Source: Rhizobium freirei PRF 81
GTDB lineage: Bacteria > Pseudomonadota > Alphaproteobacteria > Rhizobiales > Rhizobiaceae
Reading direction: 5' to 3'
Assembly: GCF_000359745.1 (NCBI RefSeq)
Contig: NZ_AQHN01000011.1
Span: 1-64,000, forward strand
DNA: 64,000 bases
Positions 27,276-37,138 of this stretch are shown piece after piece. Position 1 is the first letter of the stretch; each line of letters begins with the position of its first letter. The position numbers were made by a program, and so were the translations under genes. A model generated the notes under the pieces. That model was not told the origin of the DNA. It saw nothing but the letters and a program-made list of their open reading frames with translations, and ran no database searches.

Positions 27276-28091
27276 ATGATCCGCTGGTCTCGTTTCAACA
27301 TCGTCTCGGTCACGCTCGGCCTTGCTTTCCTCTATCTGCCGATCCTGTTGCTGGTCATCTACTCCTTCAACAGCTCCAGGCTGGTGACGGTCTGGGGCGG
27401 CTTCTCGACGCAATGGTATGTGCACCTCTTCAGCAATGACACCATGCTGAGCGCCGCCTGGCTGACGGTGCGCATCGCCCTCCTGTCCGCGACGATCGCC
27501 ACGGTGCTCGGCACGTTCGCGGCCATCACGCTGGTGCGCTACACGCGCTTCCGCGGCCGCATCCTGTTTTCGGGCATGATCTATGCGCCGCTGGTCATGC
27601 CCGATGTCATCACCGGCCTGTCGCTCCTGCTGCTCTTCGTGACGTCGGGCGTCGATCGCGGCTTCTGGACGATCGTCATGGCGCATACGACGCTGACCAT
27701 GTGCTTCGTCGCCGTCGTCGTGCAATCGCGCCTTTTGACCTTCGATCGCTCGATCGAGGAAGCGGCGATGGATCTCGGCGCCCCGCCCGTGCGCACCTTC
27801 TTCGAGGTGACGCTGCCGATCATCGCGCCCGCCGTATTCTCGGGCTGGGTCCTGGCTCTGACGCTTTCGCTTGATGATCTGGTGATCGCGACCTTCTCAT
27901 CCGGCGCCGGCGCCAAGACGCTGCCGATGCTGATTTACAGTCAGGTGAAGCTCGGCGTGACGCCGGAGATCAACGCCATCTGCACGATCCTGATCGGCGT
28001 CGTCGCCGTTGGCGTCATCTGTGCCTCGATCGCCACCAAGCGCCGCGAGGTGCAGCGTCAAAGGGACGAACAAGCAGCCGCCGCCGCGTGA
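27276..28091 (+). CDS. potI: Polyamine ABC transporter, permease PotI
   Basis: 271 residues, six membrane helices, first at about 8-30 (VSVTLGLAFLYLPILLLVIY). EAA loop SIEEAAMDLGAPPVRTFFEV (about 160-180). The C-terminal tail is basic and Ala-rich and cytoplasmic. Last gene of potFGHI, starting 3 nt after potH and converging with the AsmA-family gene, whose stop is 31 nt away. Confidence 0.93.
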   Translation: MIRWSRFNIVSVTLGLAFLYLPILLLVIYSFNSSRLVTVWGGFSTQWYVHLFSNDTMLSAAWLTVRIALLSATIATVLGTFAAITLVRYTRFRGRILFSGMIYAPLVMPDVITGLSLLLLFVTSGVDRGFWTIVMAHTTLTMCFVAVVVQSRLLTFDRSIEEAAMDLGAPPVRTFFEVTLPIIAPAVFSGWVLALTLSLDDLVIATFSSGAGAKTLPMLIYSQVKLGVTPEINAICTILIGVVAVGVICASIATKRREVQRQRDEQAAAAA

Positions 28092-28122
28092 GCGGCAGCG
28101 CTGGGCCGGCTTGACAGAAGAG

Positions 28123-30015
28123 CTATTGCTGCTGGGGCTTCTGCAGCAAAGTGGTAACGGGTGAAACGACCGGATCCGGCCAGCTGCCGCCAAGGAAGAA
28201 GGGCAGCATCGGCAGGTCGTCCGTATCGGACGGCGATGTCGCCTCGATTGCTCCCGACAGCGCCAGACCATTGCTGCGGAACGGAACGACGCCGTTCAGC
28301 GTGATGGTTTCGTTGCGGCCGGCGATAGTCGCGTTCTGTACTTCGGCAGATCCCTTGGCGAAGGTCGCGTCGACATTGATGCTGTCGAAATTGAAGGACG
28401 CATCGGCGATATCGCTCATCCGGAAAAAGGCTTTTTGGGTGGCCAAGGACCTGAAGGACGAGAGATCGAAGTCGCGGAAGGATCCGGCTGATGACGCGAA
28501 ATGCATCTTCCCGGCAACGTCGCCCAGCCTGGCGACCCAGATCGGCCGGGTAGTGCTCAGCGCGAGATCCAAAGACCCGGCCGCCGTCATCGGCAGCGGC
28601 CCGGGCAGCTTGAGGCGGGTAAAGAGCCCGCCGAAATCGGCATTGCGGATCGATATCTGCAGCTTGCCGCCGCCATCGAAATCGCCCGGGGCGACCTCAA
28701 GATGCGCCGTCAGCGAGCCGCCCTCGAAGCCGCTGTCGGCAATGTCGAATTTCGCCTTGCCGCCCGCGACCAGCAGGCTGGCGCCGATATTGTCGAACTG
28801 GAAGGGACCGAGCGCGGCCTTGCTGGAGGAGAGCCGCATGTCGAGGTCGAGGCGCTGCAGCGGGTTGCCGTTCAGGAGCGCATTGAAGGCGGTTTCCGCA
28901 GCAAGCCGCATGGAGAAGGCAGCGAGGAATGGATTGAGGTTCATCTGGTCGAAAGCGAGCGTGCCGGAGATCTTCGGCTTTCCAGCCGTCGTGTAGTTGA
29001 GGTCCATGACACCGGAAGCCGCGGAGTCGTTGACCTTGAAGCTGAGATCGTTGAAGCGCAGGCCTTTGTCGATCGCCGTCACATCGGCACTGAGCGAGAC
29101 GTTCTTGAGCGCATCGGCGGCGGGGAGGCGCTGACCGCTCCATGTCAGAAAGGCGGGAACGTTCGGCACGCTGAGCTCGAGATTGCCCGACAGCGTTGAA
29201 AGGTCAGAAATGCTGGTAACCCCGTTATAGGCCCAGCTGATCACCGGCGAGGAAAAGCTGGTCTTGGCGTCGACGCTCTTGCCGGCAAAGAACAGCAGCG
29301 GTTGCGGCGAGTCGAAGTTGAGCTTGATGTCCTGGTCGTTGAAGCGGGCAAGGATGACGGCCGTCATGCGCTGCGAGAGCCGCGGCCAGGAAATGTCGGC
29401 ATTGACGCCGGTCATCTTGTAGACGTTGCCGCTGCGATCGTCCGTCATCTCGACGCTGCCGTCTTCGATGGTCAGCATGCCGATGGCGGCGTCCTGATCC
29501 TTTCGCATCGGCCTGGCCTGGCCGGAAGAACTCTCCACCTGCTCGATCGCTTTCGACAGGCGGCCCTCATTGGTCCAGTCGATCAGCCCGTTCTCGTCGC
29601 GACGGATGTAAAGCACGGGGCGAAGGAAGTGGAACTCGTGGAAATGCGCATGTCCGCGGATAGCGGGGAGCAGCGAGAAGTCAGCAGAGAGACTATCGAC
29701 ATGGCCCAGTACCTTGCCGTTCTTTGCCGGCTCGCGGATGGTGACCTGATTGAGCGTTATGCGCGGCGTCGGCCAGAAATCCAGTGTGGGATCGCCCTCG
29801 ATCTGGGCCCTGTAGCCCGTCCATTCCGAAAGCGCCCTCTCGATGCCGGAGCGCACGATGCCGCTGGAAATGAGGAACGGAGCGGTTGCCCTGAAAACCG
29901 CAAAGACGATCAGGAGGGTCAGAAGAACGATACCGGTTGTCCGGACGACGGCTGGCAACCATCGCGAGGCTGATCGCATCGTCAAACGCCACTTATTGTT
30001 TCTCGACGTTCTCAT
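28123..30015 (-). CDS. AsmA-family envelope protein
   Basis: 630 residues. Single N-terminal membrane anchor (VVRTTGIVLLTLLIVFAVFRA, about 23-43), then a long beta-rich periplasmic region. The AsmA N-terminal pattern is visible (VRSGIERALSEWTGYRAQIEGD, TPRITLNQVTI) and a C-terminal AsmA-like region (FGGLFTRLKLPGPLPMTAAGSLDLALSTTRP, about 480-510). Members of this class are thought to bridge the periplasm and help lipid transport between membranes. Start at 30015 or, with fewer residues, at 29979. Divergent from acetoacetyl-CoA synthetase gene, 165 bp apart. Confidence 0.8.
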   Translation of the reverse strand: MRTSRNNKWRLTMRSASRWLPAVVRTTGIVLLTLLIVFAVFRATAPFLISSGIVRSGIERALSEWTGYRAQIEGDPTLDFWPTPRITLNQVTIREPAKNGKVLGHVDSLSADFSLLPAIRGHAHFHEFHFLRPVLYIRRDENGLIDWTNEGRLSKAIEQVESSSGQARPMRKDQDAAIGMLTIEDGSVEMTDDRSGNVYKMTGVNADISWPRLSQRMTAVILARFNDQDIKLNFDSPQPLLFFAGKSVDAKTSFSSPVISWAYNGVTSISDLSTLSGNLELSVPNVPAFLTWSGQRLPAADALKNVSLSADVTAIDKGLRFNDLSFKVNDSAASGVMDLNYTTAGKPKISGTLAFDQMNLNPFLAAFSMRLAAETAFNALLNGNPLQRLDLDMRLSSSKAALGPFQFDNIGASLLVAGGKAKFDIADSGFEGGSLTAHLEVAPGDFDGGGKLQISIRNADFGGLFTRLKLPGPLPMTAAGSLDLALSTTRPIWVARLGDVAGKMHFASSAGSFRDFDLSSFRSLATQKAFFRMSDIADASFNFDSINVDATFAKGSAEVQNATIAGRNETITLNGVVPFRSNGLALSGAIEATSPSDTDDLPMLPFFLGGSWPDPVVSPVTTLLQKPQQQ

Positions 30016-30132
30016 ATCCCGTGGAGACTCTCAAACTGATAGGGACGATGTGCCTATGCTTGCCGGATATAGGAAATGTTTGCCAGATGCAAACGTCGCA
30101 GGTTGAAAAGCCCCACGACGCCGTGACTTTAT

Positions 30133-30148
30133 AATGCGTTGCAGCATT
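30133..30148. promoter_or_regulatory. TGC-rich palindrome near acsA2 promoter
   Basis: AATGC-GTTGCA-GCATT, just upstream of a -10-like TATACT (30153-30158) and 33 bp before the acsA2 start. It resembles half of the phasin promoter palindrome (TTGCA/TGCAA core). Possible target of a PHB-responsive regulator; weak evidence. Confidence 0.3.
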
Positions 30149-30180
30149 GCTATATACTGAGAAAAACAGGGGAGAGAAAT

Positions 30181-32133
<1,953 letters not shown>

Positions 32134-32318
32134 AGTGCACCCTAAAATTGAGGGGCAAACGATGACCTCCGTTTGGTAACCTTGCGTTAGGAAAGATTGG
32201 TCAAAGGTAAAGGCCAACTTGAGACCGTTCGCATACGTCAGCAGCGGATTGGAGCCGGTTCTGGCTCCCGAAACATGAAGTTCACCGACTCGAGCTTTCT
32301 TTTGACAGTACCATTCTC

Positions 32319-32347
32319 AAAGGCAGCGCGGTTCGCTGCCTTTTTTT
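32319..32347 (+). terminator. Rho-independent terminator in the acsA2-helicase gap
   Basis: Stem AAAGGCAGCG/CGCTGCCTTT with a 5-nt loop, closed by a run of seven T (three in the stem). It lies 186 bp after acsA2 and 143 bp before the helicase start. It could end acsA2 mRNA, end a small RNA, or attenuate the helicase leader; a second hairpin (GGAGCCGGTTCTGGCTCC at 32250-32267) lies just upstream. Confidence 0.75.
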
Positions 32348-32489
32348 CGTTAGATTGCACGCAAATACGTGGCCGCTCTGTACATTGGCCTGCCGACCAA
32401 GTATGTGCACGCTTGAAGAAGAGGCCTGCGACGTGCGGGCCACGATGATCGCTGCCTTTTGGCTGGCGAAGAATTCCGAAAGACAGATG

Positions 32490-34412
32490 ATGACTGAATT
32501 CGAAGGCATCGTTCCTGCGATTGCCCAGGCTTTGGCGAAGCGCGGTTATGAAACGCTGACGCCGGTACAGAAAGCCATGCTCGATCCCGGCCTCGCCGGC
32601 AAGGATGCACTTGTCTCGGCGCAGACCGGCTCGGGCAAGACGGTTGCCTTCGGCCTGGCGCTGGCACCCGGCCTGCTCGATGGTTCGGAACGCTTCGGCC
32701 CGGCCGGGGCACCTCTGGCCTTGGCGATCGCGCCGACCCGCGAACTGGCGCTTCAGGTGCAGCGCGAGCTGGAATGGCTTTATGGCCTGACCGGCGCGAC
32801 AATCGCTTCCTGTGTCGGCGGCATGGATATGCGCACGGAACGGCGGACGCTGGAGCGCGGCGCTCACATCGTCGTTGGCACGCCCGGCCGCCTCTGCGAT
32901 CACATCCGCCGCAACTCGCTCGACATATCCGAGCTGCGCGCCGTCGTGCTCGATGAGGCCGACGAGATGCTCGACCTCGGTTTCCGCGAAGATCTGGAAT
33001 TCATTCTGGAAGCCTCGCCCTCCGAGCGCCGCACCCTGATGTTCTCCGCGACCGTGCCGCGTTCCATCGCCAAGCTCGCTGAAAACTACCAGCGCGACGC
33101 CGTTCGCATCGCCACCGCTTCCGAAGCCAAGCAGCATGTCGATATCGACTATCGCGCGCTGACGGTGGTGCCGAGCGATAAGGAAAACGCGATCATCAAC
33201 GTGCTGCGCTATTACGAGGCGCGCAACGCCATCGTCTTCTGCTCGACGCGCGCTGCCGTCAATCATCTGACGGCGCGGTTCAACAATCGCGGTTTCGCCG
33301 TCGTCGCCCTTTCGGGCGAACTCAGCCAGAACGAGCGCACGCATGCGCTTCAGGCCATGCGCGACGGCCGTGCCCGCGTCTGCATCGCAACCGACGTTGC
33401 CGCTCGCGGTATCGATTTGCCGGGCCTGGAGCTGGTCGTCCATGCAGACCTGCCGACCAATCCGGACACGCTGCTACATCGCAGCGGCCGTACCGGACGC
33501 GCCGGCAACAAGGGCGTCAGCGCCCTCATCGTGCCGCTCAGCGCTCGCCGTCGCACCGAGCGCCTGCTGGAAGCCGCCCGCATTCGCGCCACCTGGGCAA
33601 AGCCGCCGTCTGCCGACGAAGTCAGCCAGCGTGACGACGAGCGTCTTCTCGCCGATCCGGTCTTTACCGCCGCGCTTGCCGAAGATGAAAAATCCATCGT
33701 CCAGCAATTGCTGGAGCGCCATGGCGCCGAACAGGTCGCGGCCGCTTTCCTGCGGCAGTACCGCACCGGCCATTCCGCGCCGGAAGAGTTGCAGGACGTG
33801 CCGGCCGAAGGCGAGCGCAGAAAGCCGCGCCGCGACGATTTCCCGGTCACTCCCCGCGATGACGGCCCATCCGGCGGACGGAACGATTTCACCGATGGCG
33901 TATGGGTGTCGCTCTCCGTGGGCCGCAAGCAGAATGCCGAGCCGCGCTGGCTGATCCCCATGCTCTGCCGCAACGGCAACCTGACCAAGCGCGACATCGG
34001 CGCCATCAAGATGCAGCCGGAAGAAACCTTCGTCGAGCTTTCCCCGGACGGTATCGATCGTTTCCTGGCGGCCATCGGCCCGGACAAGACGCTGGAGCGC
34101 GGCATCCGCGTCAAGCCGCTCGCCGGCGTCCCGGATTTTTCGCAGGCTCGACGGGAAGGGGCTTTCGAGAAAAAGAAGCCCTTCGCTGACAAGGGCGGCC
34201 GTGGCCAAGAAGGCGGCAAGCCGAAGTGGAAATCCGACCGCAAGCCGGAACGGGCTTATGCAGGCGAAGGCAACGTCTCCGAACGCTCCGACAAGAAGCC
34301 CTGGGCAAAGAAATCCGGCAAGCCGAACTTTGCCAAGAATGACGGTCCTCCGAAGGGCGGCAAGCCGAACTCGCGGGCCGCGCGCAAGGCCTCGAAGTCA
34401 CGAGGCGAATGA
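32490..34412 (+). CDS. DEAD-box ATP-dependent RNA helicase, DeaD/CsdA-like
   Basis: 640 residues from the ATG at 32490 (an adjacent ATG at 32487 is equally possible; GAAAG upstream). Full helicase core: Q motif region (about 20-30), motif I AQTGSGKT, Ia PTRELA, GG, Ib GTPGRL, II DEAD, III SAT, then IAATDVAARGID-type motif V and HRSGRTGRAG (VI). It continues with a DbpA/RRM-like RNA-binding domain (DGVWVSLSVGRKQNAEPRW, about 470-550) and a Lys/Arg/Gly-rich disordered tail. Such proteins act in ribosome assembly, mRNA turnover and cold adaptation. The about 350-bp upstream region with a terminator suggests leader-mediated control. Confidence 0.9.
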   Translation: MTEFEGIVPAIAQALAKRGYETLTPVQKAMLDPGLAGKDALVSAQTGSGKTVAFGLALAPGLLDGSERFGPAGAPLALAIAPTRELALQVQRELEWLYGLTGATIASCVGGMDMRTERRTLERGAHIVVGTPGRLCDHIRRNSLDISELRAVVLDEADEMLDLGFREDLEFILEASPSERRTLMFSATVPRSIAKLAENYQRDAVRIATASEAKQHVDIDYRALTVVPSDKENAIINVLRYYEARNAIVFCSTRAAVNHLTARFNNRGFAVVALSGELSQNERTHALQAMRDGRARVCIATDVAARGIDLPGLELVVHADLPTNPDTLLHRSGRTGRAGNKGVSALIVPLSARRRTERLLEAARIRATWAKPPSADEVSQRDDERLLADPVFTAALAEDEKSIVQQLLERHGAEQVAAAFLRQYRTGHSAPEELQDVPAEGERRKPRRDDFPVTPRDDGPSGGRNDFTDGVWVSLSVGRKQNAEPRWLIPMLCRNGNLTKRDIGAIKMQPEETFVELSPDGIDRFLAAIGPDKTLERGIRVKPLAGVPDFSQARREGAFEKKKPFADKGGRGQEGGKPKWKSDRKPERAYAGEGNVSERSDKKPWAKKSGKPNFAKNDGPPKGGKPNSRAARKASKSRGE

Positions 34413-34651
34413 TCCCGACGCCGCGCTCGCAAGCGGGCGCGGCGCACGCCTTACGACGACATCATCCAGATTGGCGGAAAGCGACTGCTTCCCTTCTGCA
34501 GAGGAGCAACGTCACCTCTCAGCTCGGCGTTCGAGCCTCCAATGCGCAAGCGATTGCGATTGCAGGGCCGCGAAAGTCATGCATAAATCAGGATCGCAAT
34601 CGGGCGCTGACCAACGAAATCCAAAAATGCGCGCGGGGATGGGGAGTTGAC

Positions 34652-34999
34652 ATGATCGTTCGTTCCTGGCGGGCCGTTGCCGGCTCCGACGAAGTGCTGG
34701 CAGCCTATGCCAAGCACCTTGAGACGACCACCTTCGTCGAAATGGCTGAGCTGCCCGGTCATCTTGGCGCGACTCTCGCCCGCAAGGTGCGCGGTGAAAA
34801 CAACGAGCTTGTGGTCATGAGCTTTTGGGCCGATATGGCCTCGGCCGGTCATTTCGGCAAGGGCGAATTTGACGACGCAGTGGTGAAGCCGAGCACGCAG
34901 AAGCTCTTGCGCTCCTTCGATTTGAAGGTTGAGTATTTCGAGACCGTGGTTTCGACCGGACTTGTCGCCGGTCATGATCGTCCCGCAAGCGGCGAATAG
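34652..34999 (+). CDS. Small ABM-fold (antibiotic biosynthesis monooxygenase-like) protein
   Basis: 115 residues from the ATG at 34652 with GGGGAG 5 nt upstream. The pattern MIVRSWRAVAGSDEVLAAYAKHLE, then VEMAELPGHLGATLARKVRGENNELVVMSFWADMASAGHF fits the alpha/beta ferredoxin-like ABM domain, which often acts as a dimer in small quinone or haem-type oxidations. No catalytic residues can be assigned. It ends 3 bp before the next gene, so the two are probably co-translated. The preceding 240 bp after the helicase gene contain only GC-rich hairpin sequence (CGCCGCGC near 34419). Confidence 0.65.
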   Translation: MIVRSWRAVAGSDEVLAAYAKHLETTTFVEMAELPGHLGATLARKVRGENNELVVMSFWADMASAGHFGKGEFDDAVVKPSTQKLLRSFDLKVEYFETVVSTGLVAGHDRPASGE

Positions 35000-35002
35000 A
35001 CG

Positions 35003-35494
35003 GTGCAGAACAGCTCCGTCGAAGTCACCTATACCGATGACATCGTGCGTGATGCGGTCAGGACCTTCGTCTGGAGGCGGGGCATTTCCGGCCTGAAATT
35101 TCTTTGGGCGTTGGAAGCCGTGATGATCGCGCTGTTAATCTGGCCGCTTTGGAATGGTGACCGCGGATGGGTGAGCGTTGTCGTCTTCATCGTCGTCCTT
35201 CTTCCTCCGGCCATGATCGCAGCGATGTGGATTGCGCATCACCGCAATACGGTCGGGAAATACAGGCAGATGCGAACTCCTCGCGCGCTGTTGACCTTTC
35301 GCGACCAAGGGCTTGATGTCGTGTCCGATCTGGGGTCGGCGACGATCCCGTGGTCGACGATCATAGAGATTTGGGAACGTCCGGCTTATTGGATGATATT
35401 CGTTGGGCGGAACCAGTTCTTCACGCTTCCGCTTGAAACGCTTTCGACGGCGGACCGGGATTTTCTGCGGTCGAAAGCAACCCTAACATCCTAG
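35003..35494 (+). CDS. YcxB-like membrane protein
   Basis: 163 residues from a GTG start at 35003. Two hydrophobic helices (about residues 33-50 and 57-80: FLWALEAVMIALLIWPLW, VSVVVFIVVLLPPAMIAAMWI) and a soluble C-terminal part (LLTFRDQGLDVVSDLGSATI, TIIEIWERPAYWMIFVGRNQFFTLP) matching the YcxB-like C-terminal domain pattern. Close coupling to the upstream ABM-like gene suggests one unit. Function unknown. It converges with the LysR gene, with 34 bp between. Confidence 0.6.
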   Translation: MQNSSVEVTYTDDIVRDAVRTFVWRRGISGLKFLWALEAVMIALLIWPLWNGDRGWVSVVVFIVVLLPPAMIAAMWIAHHRNTVGKYRQMRTPRALLTFRDQGLDVVSDLGSATIPWSTIIEIWERPAYWMIFVGRNQFFTLPLETLSTADRDFLRSKATLTS

Positions 35495-35528
35495 CGGATA
35501 TCAGGGTCCCGCATTCTTTCGTTTGCCG

Positions 35529-36416
35529 CTATTCGGTAAAGAGGTGTGTGGCCATATAGTCCACGAAGACGCGGACCTTTGGCGATAGATATCGATTGGT
35601 GGGCCAGAGGACGCGAAAAGTTCCCGTGTCGACCAAGTAGTCGGTCAGCAGCGAAATCAGTTTTCCTTCCGCGATCTCCGACGCCACGGCAAACGGAGGG
35701 AGGCAGGTAATTCCGAACGAGCGCTCCGCAAGATAGATCAGCGGCTCCAGCGTGCTGGCGACCGTCGTCACCGGCAAGTCGAGCTTCATCTCGCCTTCGG
35801 CGCGGATCAAAGGCCACGGCTCGAGTTTCCCCGAATTTGCGAAGCGATGGTGAAGGCAGCGATGCCGGAGCAGGTCCTCCGGCACCTTCGGGTGGCCGTG
35901 GGCCTGCAGATAGTCCGGCGAGGCGACGATCTTGTGCTTGAAGGTGCCGAGCTTGCGGCTCATCAACCGCGTGTCCCTGACCTCGCCGGTGCGGATGACG
36001 GCGTCGAACCCTTCTTCGATGACATCGACTAGGCGATCCGTAAAGTCGAGGTCGAGATTGATTTCCGGATATAAGGTCATGAAGGCCGATAATGTCGGCA
36101 TCAGCAGCATGCCCGCCAGAGGAAGGCTCACGCGGAGCTGTCCGCGGGGCACGGCCTGCGATCTCGATAGTCTGGATTGCGCCTCGTCGTATTCCGATTG
36201 GATGCGCCTGCACGTCTCCAGAAAGAAGCTGCCTTCTTCGGTCAGCGCCATGCTGCGGGTCGAGCGATTGAACAGTCGCACGCCGAGCTCATCCTCGAGC
36301 CTGCCAATGGCCTTGCCGACGGCGGAGCCCGAAATGCCGAGGCGATGTCCTGCGGCAACGAAACTTCCGACCTCGGCGACCTGGATGAAGATGCCGAGCG
36401 TTCCGAGCTTGTCCAT
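35529..36416 (-). CDS. LysR-family transcriptional regulator
   Basis: 295 residues. HTH at about 3-40: LGIFIQVAEVGSFVAAGHRLGISGSAVGKAIGRLE, then LGVRLFNRSTRSMALTEEG, and a substrate-binding domain with LRVSLPLAGMLLMPTLSAFM and a TTVASTLEPLIYLAERSFGITCLPPF core. Divergent from the ABM gene at 36540, separated by 123 bp containing two direct repeats (36436, 36466), so it probably controls that gene. Effector unknown; CrgA/AaeR-like class by the shape of its C-terminal domain. Confidence 0.88.
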   Translation of the reverse strand: MDKLGTLGIFIQVAEVGSFVAAGHRLGISGSAVGKAIGRLEDELGVRLFNRSTRSMALTEEGSFFLETCRRIQSEYDEAQSRLSRSQAVPRGQLRVSLPLAGMLLMPTLSAFMTLYPEINLDLDFTDRLVDVIEEGFDAVIRTGEVRDTRLMSRKLGTFKHKIVASPDYLQAHGHPKVPEDLLRHRCLHHRFANSGKLEPWPLIRAEGEMKLDLPVTTVASTLEPLIYLAERSFGITCLPPFAVASEIAEGKLISLLTDYLVDTGTFRVLWPTNRYLSPKVRVFVDYMATHLFTE

Positions 36417-36435
36417 ACTGCTCCATTCTGGAATT

Positions 36436-36477
36436 TTTATCCGATATGTTGGGAATACAGGCCCCTTTATCCGCTAT
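36436..36477. promoter_or_regulatory. Direct repeats in the lysR/ABM intergenic region
   Basis: TTTATCCGATAT (36436-36447) and TTTATCCGCTAT (36466-36477), 12 bp with one mismatch, start-to-start distance 30 bp, close to three helical turns. Position fits a LysR tetramer binding site for the divergent pair. Confidence 0.45.
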
Positions 36478-36539
36478 CCCCAGCCGGATATCCAGATGTC
36501 GCCGCGGCTGAACAGCCCGAGCTTCAGATGGAGACAATC

Positions 36540-36896
36540 ATGGAAACCAAACACATCGCCAGCTTTGCGGGCTCCCCCGCTCCCACGACCTTTATCGTCA
36601 ACGTCATTCACGTTCATCCCGGAAAGCAGGAGGAGGCCTTCGCCATCATTCGGGATGTCGTGCACTATGTCGCGGAACGAAAGGAAGGCTTTCTCTGGAG
36701 CAGCCTTGCAAAAAGCTCGGACGGCCAGACCGTCGTCAACATCGAGGCGATCCAGGATGCCGGCAATGTCGGCGAGTTCTTCTCCGATCCGCATTTCGTC
36801 GAAAAATTCCGGAAGCTGGACACCGTCTCGAAGAGCGAATTCCACACCTATACGGTCGGCGATCTGGTCTTGCCCAAGCGCGCCCAGGCGGCATGA
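36540..36896 (+). CDS. ABM-domain monooxygenase/quinol oxidase-like protein
   Basis: 118 residues from the ATG at 36540 (GGAGA 5 nt upstream; another ATG at 36528 is possible). Beta-alpha-beta pattern IVNVIHVHPGKQEEAFAIIR, then ERKEGFLWSSLAKSSDGQTVVNIEAIQDAGNVGEFF resembles small ABM-fold dimers. Divergent LysR gene suggests substrate-inducible expression. Substrate unknown. No obvious terminator; repeat copy 4 begins 68 bp downstream. Confidence 0.7.
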   Translation: METKHIASFAGSPAPTTFIVNVIHVHPGKQEEAFAIIRDVVHYVAERKEGFLWSSLAKSSDGQTVVNIEAIQDAGNVGEFFSDPHFVEKFRKLDTVSKSEFHTYTVGDLVLPKRAQAA

Positions 36897-36964
36897 GGGG
36901 AGTAGCCGGCTTTGCCTTTGAAAGGATATGCCGGGCGGTCAGCGCCCGGCATGTGATCTGGAAC

Positions 36965-37062
36965 GGTTCAGCGTTTCGTGGGAGCGCTTTTCCGCTCTAT
37001 CCTTTTGTTTTCACGCATTCCGGACGGAAAGCCGCTTCGCAGTTTTCCCGGAATCGCTCCGA
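36965..37062 (-). repeat. Dispersed palindromic intergenic repeat, copy 4
   Basis: Same family as copies 2 and 3, here in reverse orientation. On the minus strand the blocks read GAGCGATTCCGGGAAAACTG, CGAAGCGGCTTTCCGTCCGG, AATGCGTGAAAACAAAAGGA and TAGAGCGGAAAAGCGCTCCC. It sits between convergent genes (ABM and the sensor kinase). Confidence 0.75.
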
Positions 37063-37138
37063 GGGTTTGGCTTCGGCCGTCAATGTCAGGAGGCGGCCGC
37101 GAATGCCGCACGCCCAGCCGCCCTGCTAGGGGCTTCCC

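Noticed and set aside
32197..32448. 83-codon ORF in the helicase leader
   Set aside because: It reads through the terminator hairpin and its T-run; more likely noncoding leader or small RNA.
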